Shown in pieces: positions 29,748 to 40,595 of a stretch of 64,000 nucleotides of DNA; the stretch's first letter is position 1; every line of letters starts with the position of its first letter. This DNA is from Pseudoalteromonas ruthenica (GTDB taxonomy: Bacteria > Pseudomonadota > Gammaproteobacteria > Enterobacterales > Alteromonadaceae): assembly GCF_008808095.1 (NCBI RefSeq), contig NZ_CP023396.1:2683501-2747500 (forward strand). The letters run 5' to 3'. The position numbers and the translations under genes are program-made. The notes below the pieces were generated by a model. The model ran no database searches and was not told the origin of the DNA. It saw only the letters and a program-made list of their open reading frames with translations.

Positions 29748-30557
29748 TCAGCGCTGACACTTTTTACAGTAAACCGTTGAGCGCCCGCCTAAACGTATTT
29801 CCGTCAGCGTAGTCGCACAACTTGTACAAGGCTCCCCTTTACGGCCATAGACCAACAATTGCTGCGCAAAGTAACCGGGTTTACCATCGCTTTGGGAGAA
29901 ATCTTTTAATGTCGTGCCCCCCTGCTCAATCGCCGCCGCTAGGGTCGCCTTTATTAACGGTGTGAGCTTTTGATAGCGTGCAAGACTGACTTTCCCAGCT
30001 TCGCGTTTAGGGTGAATCCCCGCTTTGAACAAAGATTCATTGGCATAGATATTACCGACCCCAACCACCACCTGGTTATCCATAATAAATTGCTTAATGG
30101 GTTGCTTTTTATTACGAGAGCGCGCAAATAGCCACTGCGCATCAAAATCAGCGGTTAGTGGCTCTGGCCCTAATTTTTGGAATACCGAGTGCACACTGTC
30201 CAGTGGCTGCCACAAACACGCGCCGAAGCGGCGCGAGTCATTAAGGCGCAAACTCAGGCCGTTCGCAAACTGAAACTCAATATGATCGTGTTTTTTTAAC
30301 GCCGTGTTGCTATCAACAACCCGCAAATGCCCGGACATACCTAGGTGTAAAATCACCGCTCCCTCATCGCAGTGCAGCAGCAAATATTTTGCACGACGGC
30401 TTACCTGAGTAATGACGTTACCTGCTAGGGCATAGACCTGTTCGCTCACCGGCCAACGCAGTTGCGGTTGATGAACATTTACTTGGGTAATGGTTTGCCC
30501 CTCAATATGGGGGGCAATGCCTAAACGGCTTACCTCGACTTCGGGAAGCTCAGGCAT
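29748..30557 (-). CDS. mutM: Formamidopyrimidine-DNA glycosylase
   Basis: MutM (Fpg) removes 8-oxoguanine and formamidopyrimidines and cuts the strand. The 269-residue protein starts [13 protein letters not shown], with the catalytic Pro after the initiator Met and Glu residues in place. [10 protein letters not shown] carries the conserved Lys, [13 protein letters not shown] the helix-two-turn-helix region, and the C-terminus is a zinc finger with CTSC and CKKC pairs. It follows a small membrane-protein gene by three bases. Confidence 0.97.
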   Translation of the reverse strand: MPELPEVEVSRLGIAPHIEGQTITQVNVHQPQLRWPVSEQVYALAGNVITQVSRRAKYLLLHCDEGAVILHLGMSGHLRVVDSNTALKKHDHIEFQFANGLSLRLNDSRRFGACLWQPLDSVHSVFQKLGPEPLTADFDAQWLFARSRNKKQPIKQFIMDNQVVVGVGNIYANESLFKAGIHPKREAGKVSLARYQKLTPLIKATLAAAIEQGGTTLKDFSQSDGKPGYFAQQLLVYGRKGEPCTSCATTLTEIRLGGRSTVYCKKCQR

Positions 30558-30560
30558 AAG

Positions 30561-31052
30561 TTAGTTACTCGCTAATTGTATAAATAGCTGCTGCGCTTGA
30601 TGTGTCGTTAAGCTATACCAGCGCTGCTGTTGCTTGTTAAATAATCGATAGTGCTGCTGGTCTTTATAGAGCACATAAACATAGGGGGTTGGCTCTCCTG
30701 CAAGCGTTAAGGTTGCGGCTAAAAGAGGCGCTCCGCCAAGCGGCTCAGCTAACGGCGCTCTTTGTTGTTGCCAAGCGCGAACATTGGCTTCTAGCGTTTG
30801 AATATCAGCGCTTGGTTGCGCCGCATCGCTGTCCTGTTGCATACGCCAGCTGGTGCCAATACGTTCAATTTTTATGCCGGGATATTCTAAAGTAAGAATA
30901 TAACTCTGCGCTGGTAACAAGGGTTGCGGCCCTTTAGGTTCATCATCGCCACCAAGCCTATGATGTAACCCATTGAACACAAAGATCATAATCAACATGG
31001 CGAAAATTATTAAGTTATTCCACCCTTTGCGCGAAAGTTTAATTGCAGCCAT
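30561..31052 (-). CDS. Small single-pass inner-membrane protein of unknown function
   Basis: A 163-residue protein with a short basic cytoplasmic start (KLSRKGWNN), one transmembrane helix (LIIFAMLIMIFVFNGL) and a periplasmic domain of about 130 residues containing ILTLEYPGIKIERIGTSWRM and YVYVLYKDQQHYRLFN. I do not recognise a named family. It is three bases upstream of mutM and must share its transcript. The domain pattern of short beta strands recalls DUF4340-like repeats, but this is only an impression. Confidence 0.75.
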   Translation of the reverse strand: MAAIKLSRKGWNNLIIFAMLIMIFVFNGLHHRLGGDDEPKGPQPLLPAQSYILTLEYPGIKIERIGTSWRMQQDSDAAQPSADIQTLEANVRAWQQQRAPLAEPLGGAPLLAATLTLAGEPTPYVYVLYKDQQHYRLFNKQQQRWYSLTTHQAQQLFIQLASN

Positions 31053-31180
31053 GGTTTATGCCCTATAGAAATTAATCCTCCCAGTGTAACCAAAAAGTCG
31101 TGCCCAAGCAGCCCATTTGCCGCTACCGCAGAGCTAAAAATTATTGCTACAATAACGGCAAAATATTTAGGAGAGTCGAT

Positions 31181-32104
31181 ATGGCAATGTATGTAGTGGG
31201 ACACAAAATCCCTGATTCTGATTCGATCTGCGGTGCAATTGCACTGGCGTACTTAAAAAATCAAATTGGTGAAGAGGCGATCCCTACGCGTTTAGGCGAG
31301 GTATCACCGGAAACCCAGTTCATCCTTGACCGTTTTGGCTTCGAAGCGCCAGAACTGAAAATGAGCTACGCTGGGGAAGAGGTGTATATTGTTGACCACA
31401 CCGAGAAAACTCAAGCCCCTGATGATATTGACCAGGCGACTGTAGTCGGCGTGGTCGATCACCACAAACTGGGCGATTTAACCACATCCACACCGCTTGA
31501 ATGTTGGATTCGCCCGGTCGGCTGCTCAAACACCATCATTAAAATGATGTATGACTTCTACGGCGTCGATATTCCAAAAGATATCGCCGGTTTGATGATG
31601 TGCGCTATTTTAAGTGACACGGTGATTTTCAAGTCACCGACTTGCACCACCGCCGATATCAAGTGTGTTGAGGCTCTTGCAGAGATCGCTGGTGTTGACG
31701 ATGCCAAAGAGCTCGGCATGGAAATGTTCAAGGTTAAATCAGCCGTTGAAGGCACGCCAGTGCGTGATTTGGTCATGCGTGACTTTAAAGACTTCAATAT
31801 GAATGGCAACCTAGTGGGCATCGGTCAGTTAGAGGTTATCGACCTGGCGGTATTTGACAACATAAAAGCCGAATTACATGCTGATCTTGCTAAGCTTAAA
31901 GAAGAGGGCAGCCGCCACAGTGTGCTGTTGTTGCTCACCGACATCATGAACGAAGGCTCGCAAATGCTAATCGCTTCTGCTGACGAAGGCATCATCGAAA
32001 GAGCCTACGGCGAACAAGTGGCTGACTCTCAGGTATGGTTAGACGGCGTACTTAGTCGCAAAAAGCAGGTAGTGCCACCGCTGCAAGACGCATTTGCAGG
32101 TTAA
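31181..32104 (+). CDS. ppaC: Manganese-dependent (family II) inorganic pyrophosphatase
   Basis: A 307-residue DHH-family phosphoesterase that hydrolyses pyrophosphate using manganese or cobalt. Motifs: VVGHKIPDSDSICGAIALAY, VYIVDHTEKTQ, VVGVVDHHKLGDL (the DHH motif), and in the C-terminal DHHA2 domain GSRHSVLLLLTDIMNEGS and SRKKQVVPPL. Start 31181 is set by TAGGAG eight bases upstream; the frame continues 27 codons further up. Many gammaproteobacteria use family I Ppa; some, such as Vibrio cholerae, have this type. A terminator follows. Confidence 0.95.
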   Translation: MAMYVVGHKIPDSDSICGAIALAYLKNQIGEEAIPTRLGEVSPETQFILDRFGFEAPELKMSYAGEEVYIVDHTEKTQAPDDIDQATVVGVVDHHKLGDLTTSTPLECWIRPVGCSNTIIKMMYDFYGVDIPKDIAGLMMCAILSDTVIFKSPTCTTADIKCVEALAEIAGVDDAKELGMEMFKVKSAVEGTPVRDLVMRDFKDFNMNGNLVGIGQLEVIDLAVFDNIKAELHADLAKLKEEGSRHSVLLLLTDIMNEGSQMLIASADEGIIERAYGEQVADSQVWLDGVLSRKKQVVPPLQDAFAG

Positions 32105-32125
32105 TCCCCGCTTTTTAGTATGTTA

Positions 32126-32150
32126 AGCCAGCAACCTCGCTGGCTTTTTT
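32126..32150 (+). terminator. Terminator after ppaC
   Basis: AGCCAGC-AACCTC-GCTGGCT is followed by five further T residues. It ends at the stop codon of the convergent thiF gene and may serve both transcripts. Confidence 0.8.
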
Positions 32151-32904
32151 ATTGCCCACAACAAGGGCACTGCGGGTCTTTCTGCAATTGTATTGCCCTA
32201 TGGCGCAAAGTCTCGCCATCAACACAGTGCAACACGGCCGCTCCATTGCCCTTAAGCAAATAGTTAATGGCAAGCATGGCCTGTTGTGCACCGACAATGC
32301 CCAGCAAGGGCGAAATCACCCCGAGTGTGGCGCAATTAGCGGTGGGGTTATCGCTGTGCGGCGGAAACAGACAGGCATAACAGGGAGAGGTGCTATCGCC
32401 AAAGTCGAACAACGCAAGGTGCCCTTGGTGTCCCACCGCAGCGCCGCTAATTAGCGGCACCTGCGCCTTTTTGCAGGTTTTATTGAGCAGATAACGGGTT
32501 GCAAAGTTATCACTGCAATCAAGCACTAAATCACACCCCGACAACGCCGTGCTTAAAGTATGTGCGCTCGCCCGTTGGCACAGTGGCTCTAGGGTTATGT
32601 CGCTATTTAAGCTGGCTAACACTTTATTCGCCGCCTTCGTTTTAGCTTGCCCGAGATGATTAAGCTTGAACAAAATTTGCCGCTGGAGGTTAGATAGCTC
32701 GACCTCATCATCGTCCATAAACCGCACTCTGCCCACGCCGCTGGCGGCAAGGTAAAGCAGCGCGGGGCTGCCTAAGCCGCCGCAACCGACCACCAGCACG
32801 GTGGCTTGCTTTAGGCGCAACTGCCCCGCCTCGCCAACATCATCAAGCAATAACTGCCGAGCGTAACGGATACGTTCTTTGTTACTGAGCGCGTCACTGT
32901 TCAC
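32149..32904 (-). CDS. thiF: ThiS adenylyltransferase ThiF
   Basis: ThiF activates the C-terminal glycine of ThiS with ATP for sulfur transfer. The 251-residue protein is an E1-like enzyme: RYARQLLLDDVGEAGQ, nucleotide motif VLVVGCGGLGSPALLYLA, MDDDEVELSNLQRQILF, and zinc cysteine pairs CYAC and CPCC. The GTG at 32904 is chosen since AAGGA lies eight bases upstream and the length then equals E. coli ThiF; the frame extends 12 codons further. It overlaps thiDE by 11 bases and is the last gene of the thiamin operon. Confidence 0.93.
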   Translation of the reverse strand: MNSDALSNKERIRYARQLLLDDVGEAGQLRLKQATVLVVGCGGLGSPALLYLAASGVGRVRFMDDDEVELSNLQRQILFKLNHLGQAKTKAANKVLASLNSDITLEPLCQRASAHTLSTALSGCDLVLDCSDNFATRYLLNKTCKKAQVPLISGAAVGHQGHLALFDFGDSTSPCYACLFPPHSDNPTANCATLGVISPLLGIVGAQQAMLAINYLLKGNGAAVLHCVDGETLRHRAIQLQKDPQCPCCGQ

Positions 32905-34438
32905 TGCGCCCGTCCTTGATTGCTTGCTGTAACTGCGCAATCGCCTGTGTAGGATGCGCTGCTTCGGTTATCGCCCGAACCACGGCGACACTGCCGACAC
33001 CGGTATTGACCACCTCAGCGATACGCGTCAAATCTATGCCACCAATGGCCACCGTGGGGTAATAAGCTTGCATCAATGGTACAAAGTGACGCAGCTTCTG
33101 CAGGCCCTGAATTTGCCCGGTCATATCCTTGGTGGTGGTTGGGTAAATCGCGCCCAAGGCGATATAGCTGGGCCGGTAATTGTGCGCTAGCAGCATTTCA
33201 TAAAAGCCATGAGTAGAGAGCCCTAAGCGCAGGCCAGCGTCTTGAATAGCGCGCAGGTTGGCATTGTGTAAATCCTGTTGCCCCAGATGCACACCGTAAG
33301 CGCCATGCTTTAACGCTAACTGCCAGTGATCATTGATAAACACCTGAGCATCGTGGGCACGCCCCAAGGCAATGGCCTGCTTGATAGCTTCTTCTAACTG
33401 CTCGCCATGGCAGTCTTTCATGCGCAGTTGCACGGTTTTGACACCGTGCTCCAAGCACAGCTGCAACCAATCAACACTGTCGACCACAGCGTAAAGCCCA
33501 AGTTGCTGTGGGCAAGGCGCGAATCCGGCGGCATAGTTAAAATCGGCAGCACATGGGAAATCAAGCTCGTCGCCAAGCCAACTACCGGGCTCGATCACTT
33601 GCGGAAAATCAGCAAGTTCACTCGGCCAACGCGTTTGCGCTACCGGGCCGATACCTTCGCCGTAGCGCTGCGCGCTTTTCAACCCGGCATTGATATAGGC
33701 TTTGCCAAGAATAAAGGCATCTTTAAGCGGATACCCCTTAGCCAAGCAACTAGCAATAACGGATGACAACGTACACCCCGTGCCATGGCTGTGGGGAGTG
33801 GTGATGGTGGCGTTGCCAAGCCAATATTCTTGTTCACCTTCGCGGCAGTAATCAACACAATACCCTTGTGGGTAGTCCCAATGTCCGCCTTTAATTACCA
33901 CACTTTTTGCCCCCCACTGCTGCAATCGTTTCGCCGCTTCACGCAACGCATCGGGGCCAATAAGGTATATGCCGGTGAGCATTTGTGTTTCATGGACGTT
34001 GGGAGTGATTACATCAACCAAGGGCAATAAATGGGTTTTAATGGCATCGGCAATATCGTCTTGAGCGTCTTCCTCAATCAGACTATCACCACTTGTGGCA
34101 ATGGCCACCGGGTCGTAAACCACATGAGGGGGGCACGACCAGTTGTCGCGATAATAACGTAAATGTTCGGCTACCAGTTGGATTTGCTGCACATTGGCGA
34201 GCATCCCTATCTTGATTGCTTGGGGACGAAGGTCATTGGCTAAGGCTTGCAATTGTGACTCCAGCACCGCCTGTGTCACTGGATTTAGTGCCTCCACGCC
34301 CAGGCTGTTTTGTGCTGTCAGTGCGGTAATGGCGCTACACCCATGCACACAAAAGCTGTGCATCGCTTTTAAGTCGGCTTGAATGCCTGCGCCACCGCCG
34401 CTATCAGAGCCGGCAATAGTCCATACTACTTCACTCAT
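32894..34438 (-). CDS. thiDE: ThiD-ThiE fusion: HMP kinase / HMP-P kinase and thiamine-phosphate synthase
   Basis: A 514-residue natural fusion. Residues 1-270 are Thi[37 protein letters not shown], and the nucleotide/anion motif [15 protein letters not shown]. Residues about 310-510 are Thi[67 protein letters not shown] and [11 protein letters not shown]. The protein thus makes HMP-PP and couples it to the thiazole phosphate from ThiG. It overlaps thiG by four bases and thiF by 11. Confidence 0.95.
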   Translation of the reverse strand: MSEVVWTIAGSDSGGGAGIQADLKAMHSFCVHGCSAITALTAQNSLGVEALNPVTQAVLESQLQALANDLRPQAIKIGMLANVQQIQLVAEHLRYYRDNWSCPPHVVYDPVAIATSGDSLIEEDAQDDIADAIKTHLLPLVDVITPNVHETQMLTGIYLIGPDALREAAKRLQQWGAKSVVIKGGHWDYPQGYCVDYCREGEQEYWLGNATITTPHSHGTGCTLSSVIASCLAKGYPLKDAFILGKAYINAGLKSAQRYGEGIGPVAQTRWPSELADFPQVIEPGSWLGDELDFPCAADFNYAAGFAPCPQQLGLYAVVDSVDWLQLCLEHGVKTVQLRMKDCHGEQLEEAIKQAIALGRAHDAQVFINDHWQLALKHGAYGVHLGQQDLHNANLRAIQDAGLRLGLSTHGFYEMLLAHNYRPSYIALGAIYPTTTKDMTGQIQGLQKLRHFVPLMQAYYPTVAIGGIDLTRIAEVVNTGVGSVAVVRAITEAAHPTQAIAQLQQAIKDGRSEQ

Positions 34439-35232
34439 ATATCCTCACTCATTGTGTGCCATGCGGGCATGCCCAACGTCGGCGTTGACGGCACGGCGGT
34501 CGACTTTTCCACCATGGGCCCTGCTAAATAACTTTGTCTGCCAGCCACGGTGGCATTGGCAAAGGCTTGTGCCATCAACACAGGGTCGTTGGCTCCTGCT
34601 ATGGCTGAGTTTAGTAGCACGGCATCCACGCCCATTTCCATGGCTTGGCAGGCGTGAGAAGGCAACCCTAACCCGGCATCGACAATCAGCGTAACATCGG
34701 GTAAGCGCTCGCGAATAGTATGCAATGCATAGGGGTTTAATATGCCTTTGCCAGTACCGATGGGCGCAGCCCAAGGCATAATAACCTCACAGCCAGCGCT
34801 CACTAAACGCTGGCACACTACCAGATCATCGGTGCAATAAGGAAGCACCTTAAAACCCTGTGCCAATAATTGCTCAGCAGCAGTAACTAGGGCGATAGGG
34901 TCTGGCTGCAAGTTGTAGTCATCACCAATGAGTTCGAGCTTTATCCAGTCGGTGGCGAAAACCTCACGACACATTTGCGCCAAGGTCATCACCTCTTGCA
35001 CACTGTGGCAACCTGCGGTGTTGGGCAGCACCGTTAACCCGGTATCTTTGATCAGCTGCCAAAAGTCATCTCCTCCAGCGTGAGAGTTCTGCCGACGCAG
35101 AGACACCGTGACGATTTCACTGCCACTGGCGGCAATCGCTTGATGCATGCATTGCGGCGATGGGTATAAGGCGGAGCCAATCAGCAGCCGGCTGCTGAAA
35201 GACTGACCATAGATAGTAAAAGCGTCGCTCAT
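34435..35232 (-). CDS. thiG: Thiazole synthase
   Basis: ThiG forms the thiazole ring from deoxyxylulose phosphate, dehydroglycine and ThiS thiocarboxylate. The 265-residue protein has [41 protein letters not shown], the Schiff-base lysine region [17 protein letters not shown], and [20 protein letters not shown] with [10 protein letters not shown]. Its ribosome site GGAGGT is formed by the last two glycine codons of thiS. Dehydroglycine is supplied by the ThiO enzyme encoded upstream. Confidence 0.96.
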   Translation of the reverse strand: MSDAFTIYGQSFSSRLLIGSALYPSPQCMHQAIAASGSEIVTVSLRRQNSHAGGDDFWQLIKDTGLTVLPNTAGCHSVQEVMTLAQMCREVFATDWIKLELIGDDYNLQPDPIALVTAAEQLLAQGFKVLPYCTDDLVVCQRLVSAGCEVIMPWAAPIGTGKGILNPYALHTIRERLPDVTLIVDAGLGLPSHACQAMEMGVDAVLLNSAIAGANDPVLMAQAFANATVAGRQSYLAGPMVEKSTAVPSTPTLGMPAWHTMSEDI

Positions 35233-35430
35233 CTAACCTCCTTGAATGGGTGCAAGGATATCCACTTTATCGCCTTCTTTCAGGGCGGTGTGCCCATAGT
35301 CTTGCTGCGCGACAAAGTGGCCATTAACAGCGGCGGCGAACGGCGGTTTAGCCGCAAACGCAGTGATTGCCTCACTCAATGCAGCCTGCTCTGGCACGGT
35401 AACAGGCGTTTCGTTTATATAAATCTGCAT
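35233..35430 (-). CDS. thiS: Sulfur carrier protein ThiS
   Basis: A 65-residue ubiquitin-like protein ending in ILAPIQGG. The C-terminal Gly-Gly is adenylated by ThiF and thiocarboxylated to deliver sulfur to ThiG. The pattern FAAAVNGHFVAQQDY and KEGDKVDIL is typical. It starts 15 bases after thiO and its stop is immediately followed by the thiG start. Its GGA GGT TAG end serves as the thiG Shine-Dalgarno. Confidence 0.93.
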   Translation of the reverse strand: MQIYINETPVTVPEQAALSEAITAFAAKPPFAAAVNGHFVAQQDYGHTALKEGDKVDILAPIQGG

Positions 35431-35445
35431 ATCTTCACCTTGGTT

Positions 35446-36452
35446 TTATACGGCGGTATTAAACTGCGCCAATGCCCGCTTAACGACAATAGGCGCGAGC
35501 ATATAGCCATGGCGATATAAGCCATTAATGCTAATCACCTTGCCCCTTTGCTCAATATGTGGACGGTTATCGTTATAGGCAGGGCGCAGCCCAGCACGCA
35601 AGGACTCAACGGTGGCTTCAGCAAAGCCACTATGGACACTGTAAGCTGCGGATAACAGCTCTAAGGTAGAGCGCACCGTGATAGCTCGGGTATCTTGTGA
35701 TTCAATTTCGGTGGCGCCGATGACATAGCGATGCTCTGGCTTAGGAGCGATATAAATCGGATAACGCGGATGCATGAGCCGCACCGGCCGGCTCAAGCGT
35801 ACTTCAGGTGCATGCACTCTAGCGACCTCGCCACGCACGCCCCGCAACGGGGTGTACGCAGTTTTCGCTCCGATGCCGCGACAATCGATGACGGCTTGAT
35901 AGTCTTGTGCTGCGAGCGTTTCAACGTCCACATCGGCGTTAAAGGTAAAGCGCACGCCACGACGTTTTAGGCTGAGGTAGCTGTGCTGATAAAAGCCTTG
36001 ATTGTCGAGCTGTCCCTCGCATGGCAGGTATAGCCCTTTGCCAAAGCGCCCTGCCAGCTCGGGCTCCAGCGTCTGCAACTGAGCACCGTCAATGTCTTGC
36101 CCGGCAAAGCCCGCCAATGGCTTTAACTGTTTGCGGAAATGCGCCATGGCGCCCTGATCCTGGGGGTAGGCAACAATAATACTGCCAGCTTGCTGAAACT
36201 GAACCGGTTCATCGAGCAAGGCCAAGAGTTTTGGCCATAATGCCAAAGCAGCAAGGCCATCCTCAGCGAGGTCTTGTTCACACAGTACCGATTCGGCCAT
36301 TGGCGCAAGCATCGCAGCCGCCACGTGCCCAGCACTACTGTGGCCGTGCTCATCACCGCGTTCAAACACTTCAATATCATAGTGCTGGGCAAGCAGCAGT
36401 GCGGCCACCCGGCCGCACACACCAAAGCCAACAATGGCTATTTTTTGGGCCA

Positions 36453-36453
<1 letters not shown>
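35446..36453 (-). CDS. thiO: FAD-dependent glycine oxidase ThiO
   Basis: ThiO oxidises glycine to the imine needed by ThiG, the oxygen-dependent alternative to ThiH. The 335-residue protein has the dinucleotide fold IAIVGFGVCGRVAALLLA, SSAGHVAAAMLAPMAE, YQAVIDCRGIGAKT, and the C-terminal FAD loop SINGLYRHGYMLAPIV. The start overlaps the thiC stop by one base (TAATG). The choice of ThiO over ThiH fits an aerobic organism. Confidence 0.92.
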
Positions 36454-38515
<2,062 letters not shown>

Positions 38516-38532
38516 GCGTGCCGAGGCAAGCT

Positions 38533-38615
38533 TGTTCCCTACGCAGGTGTGAGCCTGATCAGGTTAACGGATCCCGCATTTGCGATCTCAGCCCTTCAGT
38601 TAGGGCACTCCGACA
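38533..38615 (-). promoter_or_regulatory. TPP riboswitch (thi-box)
   Basis: Reading the minus strand, the leader contains the conserved thi-box parts in order: GGAGTGCCC near the 5' side, GGGCTGAGATC, then GTTAACCTGATCAGG and CTGCGTAGGGAACAAGC. These are the TPP-binding arms of the aptamer. It lies about 130 bases upstream of the thiC start and should shut down thiC-thiO-thiS-thiG-thiDE-thiF when thiamin pyrophosphate is plentiful. The boundaries are approximate. Confidence 0.93.
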
Positions 38616-38644
38616 AGTATTCGCCAGCAGTCTAGCTTACAAAC

Positions 38645-39088
38645 TCATTGTTGCGCAAGCCAGCGGTCAAGATGATTGGCAAATTGTTGTTTGTCTTGGG
38701 CACTCAAAGGGGCTTGGCCACCGGTTTGGATGCCGCTGCTTCTTAAGGTATCCATAAAATCACGCATATTAAGGCGCGACTTGATATTCTCTTTGGTGTA
38801 CAGCTCACCCCGTGTATTCAGTGCTAGTGCGCCTTTATCAATTACTTCCGACGCTAATGGGATGTCGCTGGTGATCACCAACTCGCCAGCCTGAACTTGC
38901 TGTACGATTTCATTATCAGCCACATCAAAACCCGGCATGACTTGCTGCATACGCAAGAAATCTGATGCTGGCAAACGCAGGTATTGGTTGGCAACAAAGA
39001 CCGCTGTGGTTTTCGTGCGTACCGCAGCGCGGCAGATAATTTCGCGGATAGCGACGGGACACGCATCGGCGTCAACCCAAATAGTCAT
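38645..39088 (-). CDS. YaiI/YqxD family protein (DUF188)
   Basis: A 147-residue cytoplasmic protein starting with [16 protein letters not shown], the family signature, followed by [18 protein letters not shown] and [17 protein letters not shown]. The acidic residues and fold resemble PIN-like nucleases, but the function is unknown. Family length is about 150, so it is complete. Oriented like thiC and located upstream of the riboswitch; no regulatory link is visible. Confidence 0.92.
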   Translation of the reverse strand: MTIWVDADACPVAIREIICRAAVRTKTTAVFVANQYLRLPASDFLRMQQVMPGFDVADNEIVQQVQAGELVITSDIPLASEVIDKGALALNTRGELYTKENIKSRLNMRDFMDTLRSSGIQTGGQAPLSAQDKQQFANHLDRWLAQQ

Positions 39089-39335
39089 GGCGTTTCTTCC
39101 TAATTAAGTAGGTGTGCAGTATATCAAGTTTGTCAGTGGAGGTATGAAGTGATGCAAGAATAAGTATAAAGGATGAAAAATGAAGCGCTTTCCCCGCACT
39201 ATTTACGTCCGTTTACACGCAGAATGCATTTCACTGCTCCGATGTGTTGACCCTGCAAAAGGTAAAAGGTTAAAAAAAGGTTAACACCCTACCTCAGGTG
39301 TACTTTTTGAAACTTGATCACACATGGAGCATAAA

Positions 39336-40478
39336 ATGAAAAAACTATCACTACTGAGCTTGGCACTCGCCTCTACGCTGAGCCTCACCAGTCACCTAAG
39401 TGTTGCCTCACAAACAACCGCTGTCACCCAACAGGCACAGGCCGCCCACAGTGTATTCCAAAGCAAAAAAGCCCTTGCCAAAAACATTGCCAAGAATCTA
39501 AAGCAGCTACAACCGACCCTACAACAACAACTAAGTGCCTACTCGTTGGCAGTGAGTGCCGATAAGTTAGTGCCAAAAGACGCTCAAAGCGAGTTTGATC
39601 TGCAACAGCATAATGCCCAAATTCGTTCGCTAAAGGGCCTACCTGAACAGGGCGACAACCTATTACAACTGCGCCTAGCGCATCGCAACATGCTTAATGA
39701 CTGGCAGCAAGGCGAACCGGCGCTGGTTGCTTTTGCCCCCAAGGGCGATGACAAACACTGGGATGTGGTAGAAGCGTATGACCAACAAGGACAGCTGCAT
39801 TTACTCGATGCCTACACGCTTCCTGATACACCGGTTTTCATCGTCGAGCTTGACGCCAAAAAGACCCTTACTGAGGGACTTGCGATAATGCGCTCGGTGC
39901 TGGCATCAACCCAACAACCGACGCTGCAAAGTAAATACAGCACCCAAAACGAACAACCGTTATCCACCACAGTGCTTAAACAAATCCGTCTTAATGATGA
40001 TGAAGAGCCTTGGATTTCAGGTGCCGCTGAAGTGTACGCCATTGTCACGGGTGTGAGCCCGTCTCGCGATGAGCCAGTGCTAGACATTGTTGATATGCCC
40101 TACTTAGATCACGACGGCGAAAACTACTACCCAAACCAAGTGTTAATTCACTGGAATCGCTACCGTTGGCAAGCTGCGGATATCTTATTGATGGAGCAAG
40201 ACGACAATACCAATTATAAAACTCTGGCGAGTAAACTATTAGAAGTCGCCACAGCGGTACTGCGCGCAATTCCGAATCCTGACGCTCAGGGCTATGCCAT
40301 TATTCCTCAGCTAACAAATGAGATTTTACAAGCAATGCCTGATGCATGGTTCACTAATGATGACGACTATGTTGACGTGTATTACACCCTACGTGAAGGG
40401 CAAACATATCGTAACTATGCGGGCGCCAGCAACAACGCAAGGGTCACGCTGGAACCACTTACTATCGACCCAAGATAA
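39336..40478 (+). CDS. Exported DUF3103-like protein
   Basis: A 380-residue protein with signal peptide KLSLLSLALASTLSLTSHL and predicted export. The remainder has no enzyme motif I recognise; the C-terminal half, with EEPWISGAAEVYAIVTGVSP, MPYLDHDGENYYPNQVLIHW and DDDYVDVYYTLREGQTY, recalls DUF3103, a family of marine gammaproteobacteria; I am only moderately sure. The ATG at 39336 has GGAG six bases upstream, which decides it over ATG 39324. It is ended by a hairpin and precedes an S9 peptidase gene. Confidence 0.65.
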   Translation: MKKLSLLSLALASTLSLTSHLSVASQTTAVTQQAQAAHSVFQSKKALAKNIAKNLKQLQPTLQQQLSAYSLAVSADKLVPKDAQSEFDLQQHNAQIRSLKGLPEQGDNLLQLRLAHRNMLNDWQQGEPALVAFAPKGDDKHWDVVEAYDQQGQLHLLDAYTLPDTPVFIVELDAKKTLTEGLAIMRSVLASTQQPTLQSKYSTQNEQPLSTTVLKQIRLNDDEEPWISGAAEVYAIVTGVSPSRDEPVLDIVDMPYLDHDGENYYPNQVLIHWNRYRWQAADILLMEQDDNTNYKTLASKLLEVATAVLRAIPNPDAQGYAIIPQLTNEILQAMPDAWFTNDDDYVDVYYTLREGQTYRNYAGASNNARVTLEPLTIDPR

Positions 40479-40496
40479 AACACTATGGCGCTGCTT

Positions 40497-40517
40497 AGTG
40501 CAGCGCCTATCTCAAAA
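40497..40517 (+). terminator. Hairpin after the DUF3103-like gene
   Basis: GGCGCTGC-TTAGT-GCAGCGCC is a perfect 8-bp stem 19 bases after the stop codon. The following sequence TATCTC is not a T tract, so termination may be partial. Confidence 0.5.
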
Positions 40518-40595
40518 ACTATCCACTTTATCGCGTTTGCTCGAATCTTCGCCTGTTACCGTTACAATAGCTAAAAAAGCAAACAGGACGTGGTC

